Assembly (NCBI GenBank): GCA_938034875.1
Contig: CALHND010000004.1
Location: 124,001 to 188,000, forward strand
From: an uncultured Clostridia bacterium
GTDB lineage: Bacteria; Bacillota; Clostridia; Oscillospirales; Acutalibacteraceae
Length of the DNA: 64,000 nucleotides
Direction of reading: 5' to 3'
Both the position numbers and the translations under genes were made by a program. Below the pieces are notes generated by a model that did not search any database, was not told where the DNA came from, and saw nothing but the letters and a program-made list of their open reading frames with translations. How positions within the stretch are numbered: the first letter of the stretch is position 1; every line of letters starts with the position of its first letter. Shown piece after piece: positions 41,912 to 52,471 of this stretch.

Positions 41912-44900
41912 TTAAAACAATGACATTTGAAGCGAATCAGGTAAAAAGTCTAAAACATGTAATTCAGTCAAAGTGTCTATTATACCCTTTGATATTCCTC
42001 CATCAATTTGTAAATCCTCTTTTGACAAATAGCTACCCTTTTTAGCTGCATTTGCAATTAGCACAGCGGCGTTTTCACCGATACCGTCAATAGAAGAAAA
42101 CGGCAAACGAATTTTTCCATCCTCAACTAAAAATTTCTTAGCATCAGATTTATAAAAATCGATTGGTAAAAATTCAATTCCTCTGGCCATTAATTCATTT
42201 ACAATTTGTAAAGTTGCAAGCTGCGAATTTTCTTTAGCTGACGCTTCTTTTCCTTTTGCTCTAATGGCAAGCATTGCATCCTTGACTATCTTTCTCGATG
42301 TAAGCAATCGTGCATTGATTTCCTCACCGCGAGCACTAAAATAGGCAGCGTAGTAAGCAACCGGTTGGTGAACCTTATACCAGCCTAACCGTAATGTTGC
42401 AATCATGTAAGCGGCGGCGTGAGCCTTTGGGAACATATATTTAATCTTAAAGCATGAATCTATGTACCATTCAGGCACATTATGCTCTCTCATAGCTGAA
42501 ATATGTTCCTCGGTCAGTAATTTTTTCGCCTTACCCTTTCGAGTAATTTCCATGATTTTAAATGCCATTTTCGGTGGCAATCCCTTATGAAGCAAATATG
42601 TCATAATGCTATCACGAGTTCCGATAACTTCAGAAATAGTGCAAGTTCCGTCTTTAATAAGTTCCTGTGCATTTCCAAGCCATACATCGGTACCATGAGA
42701 AAGTCCAGAAATTTGAAGCAGGTCAGAGAAGGTTTTAGGCTGTGTTTCAAGCAGCATTCCCCTAACAAAGTTTGTTCCTACTTCAGGTAATGATAATGAA
42801 CCGGTTTGTGCATTAATTTCATCTGCATCATCTGTCAGCGCAAGATCAGCCTTTGTTATTCCCAGAGCCTCTGTGGAAGTAAAAAGACTCATAACTGCTG
42901 GATCACTCATTGATACATCCATAACAGGTATGCCTGTGTAGTCCTCAAGGTACTTGTATATAGTCGGCACATCGTGACCAAGTATATCAAGTTTAAGAAT
43001 AGTATCGTGAATAGAGTGGAAATCGAAATGCGTGGTTTTTGTATCAGAATTTGCATCGTCAGCGGGATGCTGAACAGGACAAAAATCATATATATCGAAT
43101 TCTCTAGGTACTACAACCATTCCGCCAGGATGCTGTCCGGTTGTGCGCTTAATTCCAGTGCAACCTATCTTTAATCGTTCTATTTCTGCCCTATTTTTTA
43201 CATAACCACGTTCATCGCAATACTTGCGTACATATCCGTAGGCTGTCTTTTCTGCAACTGTTGCTATTGTTCCTGCTTTAAATACATTTTCGCTTCCGAA
43301 TAGCGTTTCAGTAAATTTATGAGCGTTTGATTGATATTCGCCCGAAAAGTTAAGGTCAATATCCGGAGTTTTATCTCCATCAAATCCCAAAAATGTTTCA
43401 AATGGAATATCATGACCATCGCGATTCATAGCTGTACCGCATTCGGGGCAATCCTTTGGCGGCAGATCAAATCCGGAACCGATAGATCCATCAGTTATAA
43501 ATTCGCTGTGTTTGCAATTAGGACATACATAATGAGGTTCAAGCGGGTTAACTTCAGATATTCCTGCCATTGTAGCAACAAATGATGAACCTACAGAACC
43601 ACGCGATCCTACAAGATATCCATGTTCAACAGAATCTGCAACCAACTTTTGTGCAGTTACGTACATGATTGAAAATCCATTTTTAATAATCGACCCTAAC
43701 TCTTTATCAAGTCGCTTTTGAATGATTTCCGGCAGAGGATCTCCATAAACCTCTTTCGCCTTTGAGTATGTTATATCGTGAATAATTTCGTCAGATCCCG
43801 GAATTGAAGGAGCAAAGTTTCCTTCAGGTACGGGTCTAATATCCTCAATCATATCTGCAATTTTGTTGGTGTTGGTAACAACAACTTCGTACGCAGCCTT
43901 TTCTCCAAGATATGCAAAATCAGACAGCATTTCATCAGTTGTTTTAAAATACAGCGTAGCTTGATTGTCAACATCTTTATAACCAGCACCTGCCTGTAAA
44001 ATAGCACGGTAGCTAGCATCTGATTTATTCAGAAAATGAACATCCCCCGTTGCTACTACAGGTTTACCCAGTCGGTCGGCAATTTTAATTATAGTTTTGT
44101 TAATATCATTTAGTTTATTTTCATTTGGTACAATTCTTTCACGTACCATAAACATATTGTTGCTATTAGGTTGAATTTCAAGATAATCATAGAACGAAGC
44201 AATATCAAGCAAATCTCCCCATTCGCGACCCTGCAAAACAGCTTGATACAGTTCACCCTGCTCACAAGCGCTACCAATGATTAATCCTTCTCTGTGCTTT
44301 ACGAGCTCGCTTTTTGGTATTCTCGGTTTTCTGTTATAGTATTCAAGATGAGCTTTAGACACAAGCTTATATAAATTTTTCAGTCCCACAGAATTTCGTG
44401 CAAGAATTATCATATGGTGATATTTAATTCGTCTTGGATCGCCGCCTGCAAGACTGGAATTAAGATCGCTAATGTTACTGCATCCACTGTTAACTGAAAT
44501 CATATCAAGTAACCGAATGAATATTTTTGCAAGTACCTCAGCATCATCAACAGCGCGGTGGTGATTAAAATCGCCCAGTTTCAAAGCATTTGCAACCGAG
44601 TCAAGTGTGTGCTTTTTAAGGTCGCGTAGCATTGCTCTGGATATGGGAACTGTGTCGCAATATGCATTATTAAATATGTACCCATTACGCTCTGCTACCG
44701 TGCGAATAAACGACACGTCAAAGTTAGCATTGTGGGCAACAAGCATTCTGCCACCTGCAAAATCAAGGAACTGTTTTACTACGACACTTTCATCTGGAGC
44801 ATCAGCAACCATGTCATCGGTAATGCCTGTAAGCTTAACAATTTTATCAGGTATGGGAATGTGCGGATTAATAAATGAGCTAAATCTCTCTTTAATTTCG

Positions 44901-46213
44901 CCGCCCGAAATAAGCAATGCTCCTATTTCTGTAATACGGTCATTTATATGGCTTAGTCCGGTTGTTTCAATATCGAAAACAATAAATTCACCGTCAAATG
45001 GCTCATTACATTCACCATAAACAGCAGGAACGGTATCGTTAACAAAATAAGCCTCGCAGCCATATATCGGTTTAATATTTTTCCCTGATTTTTTTAATCC
45101 TTCAACAGTATTCATTACCTCAGGAAACGCCTGCACTACTCCGTGGTCTGTAATAGCTATTGCCTTGTGACCCCATTCGGCAGCGCGTTTAATCAGGGCC
45201 TCTGCTGACGATAGAGCATCCATTTGTGACATATTAGTATGCAAATGAAGCTCAACACGCTTACTCTCAGCATTATCTGTTTCTTTTTTCTTTTCAACAA
45301 TGGCTATGCCGTCGGGACGAATAATGTTTTCCTTTTCCCAATCGTCATATTTTAGTTCACCCCTGACCAAAATAGACACGCCATTTTTAAGTTCCGATAT
45401 TTTATCATCGTCCTCAAGCTTTATGCACATTTTTATCTGATGAGAGCCTGTCCCATCGGTAAAAAATATAGTTACTCTCAGTTTATCGCCTTTTTTAGTG
45501 GTAGTCTTTTCAAACTGAAATATTTCACCCCAAATGACAACTTTACCACCATCCAGCATGACATCAGCCATACTTATCGGCAAAGCATTAATTTTATATC
45601 CCCAAATATGTTTTGCTGACTCAAGCGATATTGGCAAATCATTGCCGTCAAGTCGCTTATATTCCTGTTTTTGTTTAACAGTATTTTGGTTTTGTGGTTC
45701 ATAATATTGTATTGGTTCTGGCTCGGGAGGCACAATGGGTGATGATTCAGTAACTCCGCTAAATGAAACCGATACACTTTTATTAAACGCCGACTCAATC
45801 AACTTAGAAAATTTTTCATCATACTTTCCACCAATGAGAAAATCATAGCCGCCGTGCTTTAACTCAATATCAACTACATCATTTAAAAGAGAAACGTCAG
45901 CATCCATTATAAAACCACTTACAAACGGGTCAACTGACTGATTAAGCAAAAATTTTATTGTATTTGAATCGCAACATTTCTCATCAAAAACAAAACGCAT
46001 GGTTAACGAGTTTAAATTATATGATCTTTTTATAGTTCGTCGAATAATTTCAATTTCATTAATAACGGAACTGTCATTTATATAAAGTCCGAGTGACATT
46101 GATAGCTTTGTTTTATCGGCATCGAGCGAAATAATATATAATTTACCCTCTAACCTGTCGGAATAGCCATTTAACTGTCTCCGAAAAAGGTCGCAAATCG
46201 ATACCTTGTTCAC
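41912..46213 (-). CDS. polC: DNA polymerase III alpha subunit, PolC type
   Basis: A 1433-residue replicative polymerase, normal for PolC. Order: N-terminal domain; OB fold (about 220-310); split PHP domain starting RVELHLHTNMSQ (about 325); DEDDh 3'-5' exonuclease FDIETTGLSHINDRITEIG (about 418-436); polymerase core with GSRGSVGSS (about 855-863); a zinc-like set (CPNCKHSE and CPECG); and the catalytic PDIDLNFSG (about 950-958). It begins at GTG 46213 after AAAGGA. The ispG stop lies 5 bases upstream, giving the start of a large operon tail. Confidence 0.97.
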   Translation of the reverse strand: MNKVSICDLFRRQLNGYSDRLEGKLYIISLDADKTKLSMSLGLYINDSSVINEIEIIRRTIKRSYNLNSLTMRFVFDEKCCDSNTIKFLLNQSVDPFVSGFIMDADVSLLNDVVDIELKHGGYDFLIGGKYDEKFSKLIESAFNKSVSVSFSGVTESSPIVPPEPEPIQYYEPQNQNTVKQKQEYKRLDGNDLPISLESAKHIWGYKINALPISMADVMLDGGKVVIWGEIFQFEKTTTKKGDKLRVTIFFTDGTGSHQIKMCIKLEDDDKISELKNGVSILVRGELKYDDWEKENIIRPDGIAIVEKKKETDNAESKRVELHLHTNMSQMDALSSAEALIKRAAEWGHKAIAITDHGVVQAFPEVMNTVEGLKKSGKNIKPIYGCEAYFVNDTVPAVYGECNEPFDGEFIVFDIETTGLSHINDRITEIGALLISGGEIKERFSSFINPHIPIPDKIVKLTGITDDMVADAPDESVVVKQFLDFAGGRMLVAHNANFDVSFIRTVAERNGYIFNNAYCDTVPISRAMLRDLKKHTLDSVANALKLGDFNHHRAVDDAEVLAKIFIRLLDMISVNSGCSNISDLNSSLAGGDPRRIKYHHMIILARNSVGLKNLYKLVSKAHLEYYNRKPRIPKSELVKHREGLIIGSACEQGELYQAVLQGREWGDLLDIASFYDYLEIQPNSNNMFMVRERIVPNENKLNDINKTIIKIADRLGKPVVATGDVHFLNKSDASYRAILQAGAGYKDVDNQATLYFKTTDEMLSDFAYLGEKAAYEVVVTNTNKIADMIEDIRPVPEGNFAPSIPGSDEIIHDITYSKAKEVYGDPLPEIIQKRLDKELGSIIKNGFSIMYVTAQKLVADSVEHGYLVGSRGSVGSSFVATMAGISEVNPLEPHYVCPNCKHSEFITDGSIGSGFDLPPKDCPECGTAMNRDGHDIPFETFLGFDGDKTPDIDLNFSGEYQSNAHKFTETLFGSENVFKAGTIATVAEKTAYGYVRKYCDERGYVKNRAEIERLKIGCTGIKRTTGQHPGGMVVVPREFDIYDFCPVQHPADDANSDTKTTHFDFHSIHDTILKLDILGHDVPTIYKYLEDYTGIPVMDVSMSDPAVMSLFTSTEALGITKADLALTDDADEINAQTGSLSLPEVGTNFVRGMLLETQPKTFSDLLQISGLSHGTDVWLGNAQELIKDGTCTISEVIGTRDSIMTYLLHKGLPPKMAFKIMEITRKGKAKKLLTEEHISAMREHNVPEWYIDSCFKIKYMFPKAHAAAYMIATLRLGWYKVHQPVAYYAAYFSARGEEINARLLTSRKIVKDAMLAIRAKGKEASAKENSQLATLQIVNELMARGIEFLPIDFYKSDAKKFLVEDGKIRLPFSSIDGIGENAAVLIANAAKKGSYLSKEDLQIDGGISKGIIDTLTELHVLDFLPDSLQMSLF

Positions 46214-46218
46214 TTAGT

Positions 46219-47271
46219 TTACATCCTTTCTATCTCATTAATTAGTTCATCGACAAGTTTACTCTCGTCGACTTTTTTTATAATTTCACCTTTTTTTATA
46301 ATTACGCCGCAGCCTTCACCGCCGGCAATTCCTATGTCTGCTTCACGGGCTTCTCCCGGTCCGTTTACGACACAGCCCATAACTGCAACCTTAATATTTT
46401 TGTCGCAGTTAGCCAGTCGGCGTTCAACTTCATCAGCAATTTTAATCAAATTAATTCTTGTGCGGCCGCATGTCGGGCAGGAAACAATAGTGGGACCGCC
46501 GCTTCTTAATCCCAAGGATTTTAACAATGCAATGCCTGCCTTAACTTCTTCAATCGGATCATCGGTAAGAGAAATACGAATTGTATCGCCTATTCCATCA
46601 AGTAATAAACCGCCCAAAACAGCCGACGATTTAATTATACCGTTATATCTAGTACCTGCCTCAGTAACGCCAAGATGAAGCGGATAATCACACTTTTGCG
46701 ATACAAGTTTATATGTATTATACGTTGTGACCGCATCAGAAGATTTTAATGATAATACGATATTGTTAAAATCAAATTTTTCAAGTAGTGATGCATGAAA
46801 AAGAGCGCTTTCAACTATAGCCTCGGCAGTTGGAGCGCCGTATTTTGCAAGTATATTTTTTTCAAGTGAACCTGAATTTACACCAATTCTGATACAAATA
46901 CCTTTTTGTAAACAAGCATTTGCAACCTCTTTAACACGGCTATCGTCGCCGATGTTTCCGGGATTAATTCTGATTTTGTCTATGCCTGCATCTGCACAGG
47001 CAAGCGCAAGCTTGTAATCAAAATGTATATCTGCAACGAGCGGTATATCAACCTCGCATTTTATTGCATCAACGAGTGCAACTGCATCTTTATCAGGCAC
47101 AGCAATACGCACCACATCACACCCTGCATCTTTCAGCTGTTTTGCCTGCTCCACAGTACCCTTTACATCGGTCGAAGGAACAGATATCATAGACTGAACT
47201 AACACAGGGTTGTTAGATCCGATAGCTATATTTCCAAGTGAAAAATTTTTAGTTTTTCGGCGTAAAATCAT
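46219..47271 (-). CDS. ispG: 4-hydroxy-3-methylbut-2-enyl diphosphate synthase
   Basis: A 350-residue [4Fe-4S] enzyme of the MEP isoprenoid pathway. Cluster ligands are in SCPTCGRTR (about 262-270) and MGCVVNGPGEA (about 297-307). VADIHFDYKLALA and KIRINPGNIG mark the TIM barrel. It converts MEcPP to HMBPP. It lies with rseP and dxr, a conserved Firmicute order. Confidence 0.96.
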   Translation of the reverse strand: MILRRKTKNFSLGNIAIGSNNPVLVQSMISVPSTDVKGTVEQAKQLKDAGCDVVRIAVPDKDAVALVDAIKCEVDIPLVADIHFDYKLALACADAGIDKIRINPGNIGDDSRVKEVANACLQKGICIRIGVNSGSLEKNILAKYGAPTAEAIVESALFHASLLEKFDFNNIVLSLKSSDAVTTYNTYKLVSQKCDYPLHLGVTEAGTRYNGIIKSSAVLGGLLLDGIGDTIRISLTDDPIEEVKAGIALLKSLGLRSGGPTIVSCPTCGRTRINLIKIADEVERRLANCDKNIKVAVMGCVVNGPGEAREADIGIAGGEGCGVIIKKGEIIKKVDESKLVDELINEIERM

Positions 47272-47281
47272 ATAATCACCG

Positions 47282-48325
47282 TTACCAAATTAAGTTTTTT
47301 ATATCATTAAATGTTATAAATATTATAAGACCAAACAACAACGCAAAACCGACTGCATGAATTATGCCTTCATACTTTGCGGGAATTGGTTTTTTTCGTA
47401 TCATTTCAATAAATATGAACAATAGTCGTCCGCCGTCAAGAGCAGGCAAAGGCAGTAAATTCATAATACCGAGATTGATAGAAATAATACACGCAAAATA
47501 TACAAAATTCCAAATAGATTCTTTAGCCGCTTGGCTGACAGCCGCTGTTATTCCAACAGGACCCGACAACTGATTTAGCTGATATTTACCTGTAAACATA
47601 TCATACAGCGACATATAAACAATTCTTCCAAAAGAAACAGTAGTTTTTGCAGCGTATTTTAAAGTATTTAAAAATGTTTTTTTCTGGCCGTACACTTTAA
47701 AGTCTAATGAAATATAGTTGTTTCCATCTTCAAGCTTCATCAGGTCAAACTGAACGTCATTTAGTTCAACCTTTTTGCCGTCACGCAAAACGGTAAAATC
47801 AATTTTTCCATTCTGTGCAGAAGCAAGCATATAACTTAAATCACTGTAACTGTAAATTTTTCTGCCGTCAGCTGCTAAAATTTCATCATTAACCCTTAAA
47901 TCGTACTTGTTACTAACAGCTTTTTCATCAAATTCTGCAATGGTTGTAGTAGCAAATGCGGACATAGGAATTGTCATAATTATTGATAAAATAAAACCCA
48001 GAATGATATTAAATATCGCACCTGCTGAAACGATTATAAACCTACGCCATGGCTTTTTATTTCCAAATGCACGAGGGTCAGCACTTTCTTCATCCTCACC
48101 CTCCATTGCGCAGTATCCGCCAAAAGGTATGGCTCGAACCGAATATTTTGTTTCTTTTCCTTGCTTGGAAAACAATTTAGGGCCGAATCCAACTGCAAAT
48201 TCATTTACTCTGACTCCGAGTAATTTTGCAGAAATAAAGTGACCGAATTCATGAATGATTATTATTAAAACAAACATGAGTATTGCTAATATAATTGGCC
48301 ATGCAGAATTCCATAATGCAACCAT
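47282..48325 (-). CDS. rseP: Site-2 intramembrane metalloprotease
   Basis: A 347-residue polytopic protein. The zinc-binding HEFGH (about 25-29) is in the first helix, a PDZ domain is in the middle (about 120-195), and the second metal motif NLLPLPALDGGRL lies at about 288-300. It cleaves membrane-bound anti-sigma factors or signal peptides inside the bilayer. Gene order dxr-rseP-ispG is conserved. Confidence 0.95.
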   Translation of the reverse strand: MVALWNSAWPIILAILMFVLIIIIHEFGHFISAKLLGVRVNEFAVGFGPKLFSKQGKETKYSVRAIPFGGYCAMEGEDEESADPRAFGNKKPWRRFIIVSAGAIFNIILGFILSIIMTIPMSAFATTTIAEFDEKAVSNKYDLRVNDEILAADGRKIYSYSDLSYMLASAQNGKIDFTVLRDGKKVELNDVQFDLMKLEDGNNYISLDFKVYGQKKTFLNTLKYAAKTTVSFGRIVYMSLYDMFTGKYQLNQLSGPVGITAAVSQAAKESIWNFVYFACIISINLGIMNLLPLPALDGGRLLFIFIEMIRKKPIPAKYEGIIHAVGFALLFGLIIFITFNDIKNLIW

Positions 48326-48339
48326 AAACAGTTCCCCTA

Positions 48340-49482
48340 TTATATATTTGAGTAAACAAACTCACGTGCGGCACTATCCGCATCATCAATATCATTAACA
48401 GATGTTATTACCCCGACAGGTTGCGCATCAGTTGCAGCTTTAACAAGTTCACCTATTTGCAAAAAGCTTATTTTACCGTTTAAAAACAGTGATACCGCCG
48501 CCTCATTTGCGCCATTTGCCGCAACGGGCTTAAGTCCACCCAGTTTAATAGCATTTATACACGTGCTCAGACAGTCAAAGGTTTCATAATCCGGCTTAAA
48601 AAATGTCATTTTGCCGGCAGATGCTAAATCAAGCCTATCGCCACCGGTTTCACTTCGCTCTGGATAGGTCAGCGCATACTGAATAGGTATATGCATATCT
48701 GCCGTTCCAATTTGTGCAATAATTGCTCCATCCACAAATTCAACTGCAGAATGCAGTAAACTTTCACGTTGCACAATGACATCAATCATATCAGCATTTA
48801 CACCAAAGAGATGGACAGCCTCAATTACTTCAAGTCCTTTATTCATCATTGTTGCGCTGTCGATAGTAATTTTTTTGCCCATGCTCCAATTCGGATGGTT
48901 AAGCGCCTGTGCAACGCTGACATTTTTCAGCATATCTTTAGTGTATCCGAAAAACGGACCTCCTGATGCGGTCAAAATTATTTTGTGAATTCTACGAGAT
49001 GGTGGAGCTGCATTTAGGCATTGAAATATTGCAGAATGTTCACTATCAACAGGCAAAAGTTTAACTCCATGTTTTTTTACAGCCGGTATAACAAGCTCGC
49101 CACCGGCAACAAGAGTCTCTTTATTTGCTAAGGCAATATCTTTACCTGCTTCAATTGCAGATAATGTAGGTTTAAGACCAACCATACCAACAACTGAATT
49201 AACGACGATATCCGAATCATTATAAGCAGCGGCTTCACAAAGCCCGTTTATACCGGTTACAACTTTTATATCAGTGTCGATTATATTTTGTTTGAACTGA
49301 ACGGCGCTTTTCTCGTTATATACGCAAACAAGCGCAGGTTTAAATTCTCGCGCCTGTTTTTCAAGTAACATTATGTTGTTGTTAGCAGTTAATACATTAA
49401 CCTTATAATTGTATTTACGGGCAATATCAAGTGTTTGTGTACCGATAGAACCTGTTGAGCCAAGTAAGGTAATTGATTTCAT
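48340..49482 (-). CDS. dxr: 1-deoxy-D-xylulose 5-phosphate reductoisomerase
   Basis: A 380-residue enzyme of the MEP pathway. The NADPH-binding start is LLGSTGSIGTQTLDI. The metal and substrate motifs PVDSEHSAIFQCL (about 145-157), LTASGGPF and NHPNWSMGKKITIDSATMMNKG (two parts, about 192-213) are clear. It makes MEP from DXP. Ten bases separate it from cdsA upstream. Confidence 0.96.
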   Translation of the reverse strand: MKSITLLGSTGSIGTQTLDIARKYNYKVNVLTANNNIMLLEKQAREFKPALVCVYNEKSAVQFKQNIIDTDIKVVTGINGLCEAAAYNDSDIVVNSVVGMVGLKPTLSAIEAGKDIALANKETLVAGGELVIPAVKKHGVKLLPVDSEHSAIFQCLNAAPPSRRIHKIILTASGGPFFGYTKDMLKNVSVAQALNHPNWSMGKKITIDSATMMNKGLEVIEAVHLFGVNADMIDVIVQRESLLHSAVEFVDGAIIAQIGTADMHIPIQYALTYPERSETGGDRLDLASAGKMTFFKPDYETFDCLSTCINAIKLGGLKPVAANGANEAAVSLFLNGKISFLQIGELVKAATDAQPVGVITSVNDIDDADSAAREFVYSNI

Positions 49483-49492
49483 TATTTCACCA

Positions 49493-50308
49493 TTATTTCA
49501 CTAGTGTGAATATTTGCATAATCATAACCATATAAACGGTTACCAATAACATGCTGTCAAAACGGTCAAGAACTCCACCGTGGCCAGGCATAATATTTCC
49601 GTAATCTTTAATTTTATAATTACGCTTAATCGCTGAAGCAAACAGATCCCCTACAACACTTACACCCGAGCCAATGATAGCTATTGGAATAAGTCCGAGT
49701 ACCGAAACGCTCTCAACATCCTTTACAGCAATTGCGTAAATTAATCCGTAAACAATGCAAAGAAGTAAATTAAGTACAATACCGCCGATAAGACCTTCTA
49801 CAGTCTTTTTCGGGCTGAGAACAGGTGCAAGCTTACGCTTACCGACTGCACTTCCTACAAAGTATGCTCCTGTATCAGAGCCCCATGCGCAGAATGCAAT
49901 AATTATAAAATAGAACATTCCAAACTTAGCATCAAGCACCCTAACTATGCTGCTGAAGCCATATGAAACAAAGAAAATTAATGCATATGCAGTAAACATA
50001 GTACTCATATTCATATTGCTGAATGAATATAGAACACATCCGCAAAACAGAATTGTATATATTATGCTTAATGTGCTAAAAGATATACCAAGATAGCCTC
50101 TCACCGTCAAAACTGACAGGACAGAGTAAATAAAAGATATAACTGTAAAAGGCGTTTGTTTAACTGTTTTAGTAGTATTAAGAATTTCGTAAGAAGCAAT
50201 AAGTGTAACAAGTCCGATAACAATATCGAGCATAACCGTCGCTCTGAATATCAGCGTAACTATCAGCAATACAATTCCGACTGCTGCGGAAATAATTCTG
50301 GTTTTCAT
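49493..50308 (-). CDS. cdsA: Phosphatidate cytidylyltransferase
   Basis: A 271-residue integral membrane enzyme with about seven helices. It makes CDP-diacylglycerol. The C-terminal signature is split across SVVGDLFASAIKRNYKIKD and MPGHGGVLDRFDS (about 220-255). It lies between uppS and dxr in the conserved block. Confidence 0.95.
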   Translation of the reverse strand: MKTRIISAAVGIVLLIVTLIFRATVMLDIVIGLVTLIASYEILNTTKTVKQTPFTVISFIYSVLSVLTVRGYLGISFSTLSIIYTILFCGCVLYSFSNMNMSTMFTAYALIFFVSYGFSSIVRVLDAKFGMFYFIIIAFCAWGSDTGAYFVGSAVGKRKLAPVLSPKKTVEGLIGGIVLNLLLCIVYGLIYAIAVKDVESVSVLGLIPIAIIGSGVSVVGDLFASAIKRNYKIKDYGNIMPGHGGVLDRFDSMLLVTVYMVMIMQIFTLVK

Positions 50309-50323
50309 TTTAATACACTCCCT

Positions 50324-51049
50324 TTATTTTGTTCCTCCGTACCGTCTGTCTCTAGATGCAAATGAAATAATAGCTTCGTCTATGTCCTTTTCACTAAAAT
50401 CAGGCCACAGTCGGTCAGTAAACCAATATTCAGCGTACGCTGACTGCCATATCAAAAAATTAGACAATCGGTACTCCCCGCTCGGCCTAATAATTAAGTC
50501 AGGGTCAGGCATATTTGCTGTATATAGGCTGTTTGACAGCATCTCTTCGTTTATCTGAGTTAAGTCTTTTCCATCGTTTGCGAGTTTTTGTACCGCACTA
50601 ATAATCTCATTTCGACCGCCATAGTTTAATGCAATGTTCAAACACAATCCGGTAGCATCTTTAGAATCATTTTCTGCCTTAGCAATTAGATGATTAAGTT
50701 CATCTGTCAGCATTCCTAAATCGCCCAAAAACTTAACTTTTATATTCTCATCCTTGAAATTAACTGAATCAACAAGGTAGTCGTGAAGCAGTTTCATTAT
50801 TGCATCGACTTCATCCTTAGGTCGCTTCCAGTTTTCTGTGCTGAATGCATAAACAGTAAGATATTTGATACCGATTTTATTGCAATAACGAGCAATCGTC
50901 TGAAAAGTTTTTGCACCTGCAGAATGACCAGCACTACGTGGCAGACCACGTTTTTTTGCCCATCGTCCGTTTCCGTCCATGATAATACCGATATGTACTG
51001 GCAAATTTTCCGTCAATTTTTTATCTTTTTTAAATAACAATAATGCCAT
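50324..51049 (-). CDS. uppS: Isoprenyl (undecaprenyl) diphosphate synthase
   Basis: About 241 residues, the cis-prenyltransferase that makes the lipid carrier for wall synthesis. The motif HIGIIMDGNGRWAKKRGL carries the catalytic Asp near residue 26. Later motifs are YAFSTENWKRP and ALNYGGRNEI, and the C-terminal DLIIRPSGEYRLSNFLIWQSAY (in two parts) is clear. The start is uncertain: ATG 51049 lies directly on its GAGG, so TTG 51040 may be the true start. A terminator separates it from frr. Confidence 0.92.
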   Translation of the reverse strand: MALLLFKKDKKLTENLPVHIGIIMDGNGRWAKKRGLPRSAGHSAGAKTFQTIARYCNKIGIKYLTVYAFSTENWKRPKDEVDAIMKLLHDYLVDSVNFKDENIKVKFLGDLGMLTDELNHLIAKAENDSKDATGLCLNIALNYGGRNEIISAVQKLANDGKDLTQINEEMLSNSLYTANMPDPDLIIRPSGEYRLSNFLIWQSAYAEYWFTDRLWPDFSEKDIDEAIISFASRDRRYGGTK

Positions 51050-51060
51050 CCTCGCTTTAC

Positions 51061-51093
51061 AAAAAAGGACTGCGCAAAACACAGTCCCTTTTA
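51061..51093 (-). terminator. Terminator or attenuator between frr and uppS
   Basis: The stem GGACTG/CAGTCC extends into A/T pairs and is followed on the minus strand by a T6 run. It lies between frr and uppS inside the otherwise continuous gene block. Confidence 0.8.
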
Positions 51094-51110
51094 ATCGTAT
51101 GGATTAGAAA

Positions 51111-51665
51111 TTACAGAGACATAATTTCTTTTTCTTTCGCCGATGAAACATCGTCGATGTTTTTAATATATTTATCAGTTAACTTCTGAACGTCTGTTTC
51201 ACCTTTTTTAACATCATCTTCGGTAATTTCGCTGTTTTTCTTCATGACTTTAAGCTTGTCGTTAACATCACGACGTATTGAACGGATGGCAACTTTTGAT
51301 TCCTCTGCCATCTTGTTAATATCCTTAACAAGCTCCTTGCGACGTTCCTCGGTAAGCGGCGGAAAGCTAATTCTAATTAATTTACCGTCGTTTTGAGGAT
51401 TTACTCCAAGATCGGAAGCAAGTATAGCTTTTTCAATATCCTTAAGTGTAGATGCATCCCAGGGTTGAATTTGCAGCATTCTTGCCTCTGGGACAGAAAC
51501 AGCCGCCATCTGGATAATAGGAGTAGGAGTGCCATAGTAGTCAACAGTAATGCGGTCAAGTATGGCAGGATTTGCTCTGCCTGCGCGAACTGCACCATAT
51601 TCCTTTTCAAGTGTGGCAACAGTTTTGCTCATTTTTTCTTCAGCTGACTTAAATAATTCGTTCAT
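51111..51665 (-). CDS. frr: Ribosome recycling factor
   Basis: A 184-residue protein of standard length that splits post-termination ribosomes with EF-G. The start MNELFKSAEEKMSK, the AGRANPAILDRI segment (about 28-39) and the helical C-terminus DINKMAEESKVAIRSIRRDV (about 120-139) are typical. It follows pyrH by 17 bases. Confidence 0.97.
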   Translation of the reverse strand: MNELFKSAEEKMSKTVATLEKEYGAVRAGRANPAILDRITVDYYGTPTPIIQMAAVSVPEARMLQIQPWDASTLKDIEKAILASDLGVNPQNDGKLIRISFPPLTEERRKELVKDINKMAEESKVAIRSIRRDVNDKLKVMKKNSEITEDDVKKGETDVQKLTDKYIKNIDDVSSAKEKEIMSL

Positions 51666-51682
51666 GGTAATTCTCCTTTTGA

Positions 51683-52387
51683 TTAATTAACTATAGTGCC
51701 AATTGTCTCGCCGCAAATTGCGCGTACAATGTTATTAGGATCATTTAAATTGAAAACAAGAATCGGAATATTATTATCCATACAAAGTGAGGCGGCAGTG
51801 CTATCCATAACATGAAGTCCCTGACTGAGAACATCAATGTATTTCAGTTCATCGTATTTTTTACTGTTGGGATTGGTTTTTGGATCGCTGTCATATACAC
51901 CATCAACATTTGTTGCCTTAAAAATTATATCAGCATCAATTTCGGCAGCACGCAAAGATGCGGCAGTATCGGTTGAGAAAAACGGATTACCTGTACCGCA
52001 GCCAAAAACGACAACTCTACCTTTTTCGAGATGTCTTACAGCGCGATTTCTAATATACGGTTCAGCAATTTGCTGCATAGCAATAGCTGTTTGGACTCTA
52101 ACATCTACTCCAAGCTGTTCTAATGCGTCACCAAGTGCAAGCGCATTAATTACGGTTGCCAACATACCCATATGATCAGCACGGGTGCGGTCCATTTTGC
52201 CGCTTGTTCTGCCACGCCAAAAATTTCCACCGCCTACAACAACAGCAACCTCTGCACCGAGGTCTACACATTCCTTAATGCTGGCGCATACTTTTAGCAC
52301 TGTATCAAAATCGAGACCAAAATGCTGCTCTCCGGCCATAGCCTCGCCACTGACTTTTATTAATACTCTTTTGTACTTTAATTGCAT
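51683..52387 (-). CDS. pyrH: Uridylate kinase
   Basis: A 234-residue amino-acid-kinase-fold enzyme that makes UDP from UMP. Landmarks are KRVLIKVSGEAMAG, VVGGGNFWRGR and the CGTGNPFFSTDTAA segment (about 134-147). The ATG at 52387 follows AGGAGTGG; an in-frame GTG 9 bases upstream is less likely. It starts the pyrH-frr pair after the tsf terminator. Confidence 0.96.
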   Translation of the reverse strand: MQLKYKRVLIKVSGEAMAGEQHFGLDFDTVLKVCASIKECVDLGAEVAVVVGGGNFWRGRTSGKMDRTRADHMGMLATVINALALGDALEQLGVDVRVQTAIAMQQIAEPYIRNRAVRHLEKGRVVVFGCGTGNPFFSTDTAASLRAAEIDADIIFKATNVDGVYDSDPKTNPNSKKYDELKYIDVLSQGLHVMDSTAASLCMDNNIPILVFNLNDPNNIVRAICGETIGTIVN

Positions 52388-52471
52388 GGGAACCACTCCT
52401 AATATTTATGTTTCTATTTTACAATATTTATTGGTTATTGTAAAGCATAATAACCTTATTTTATAAAAAAA

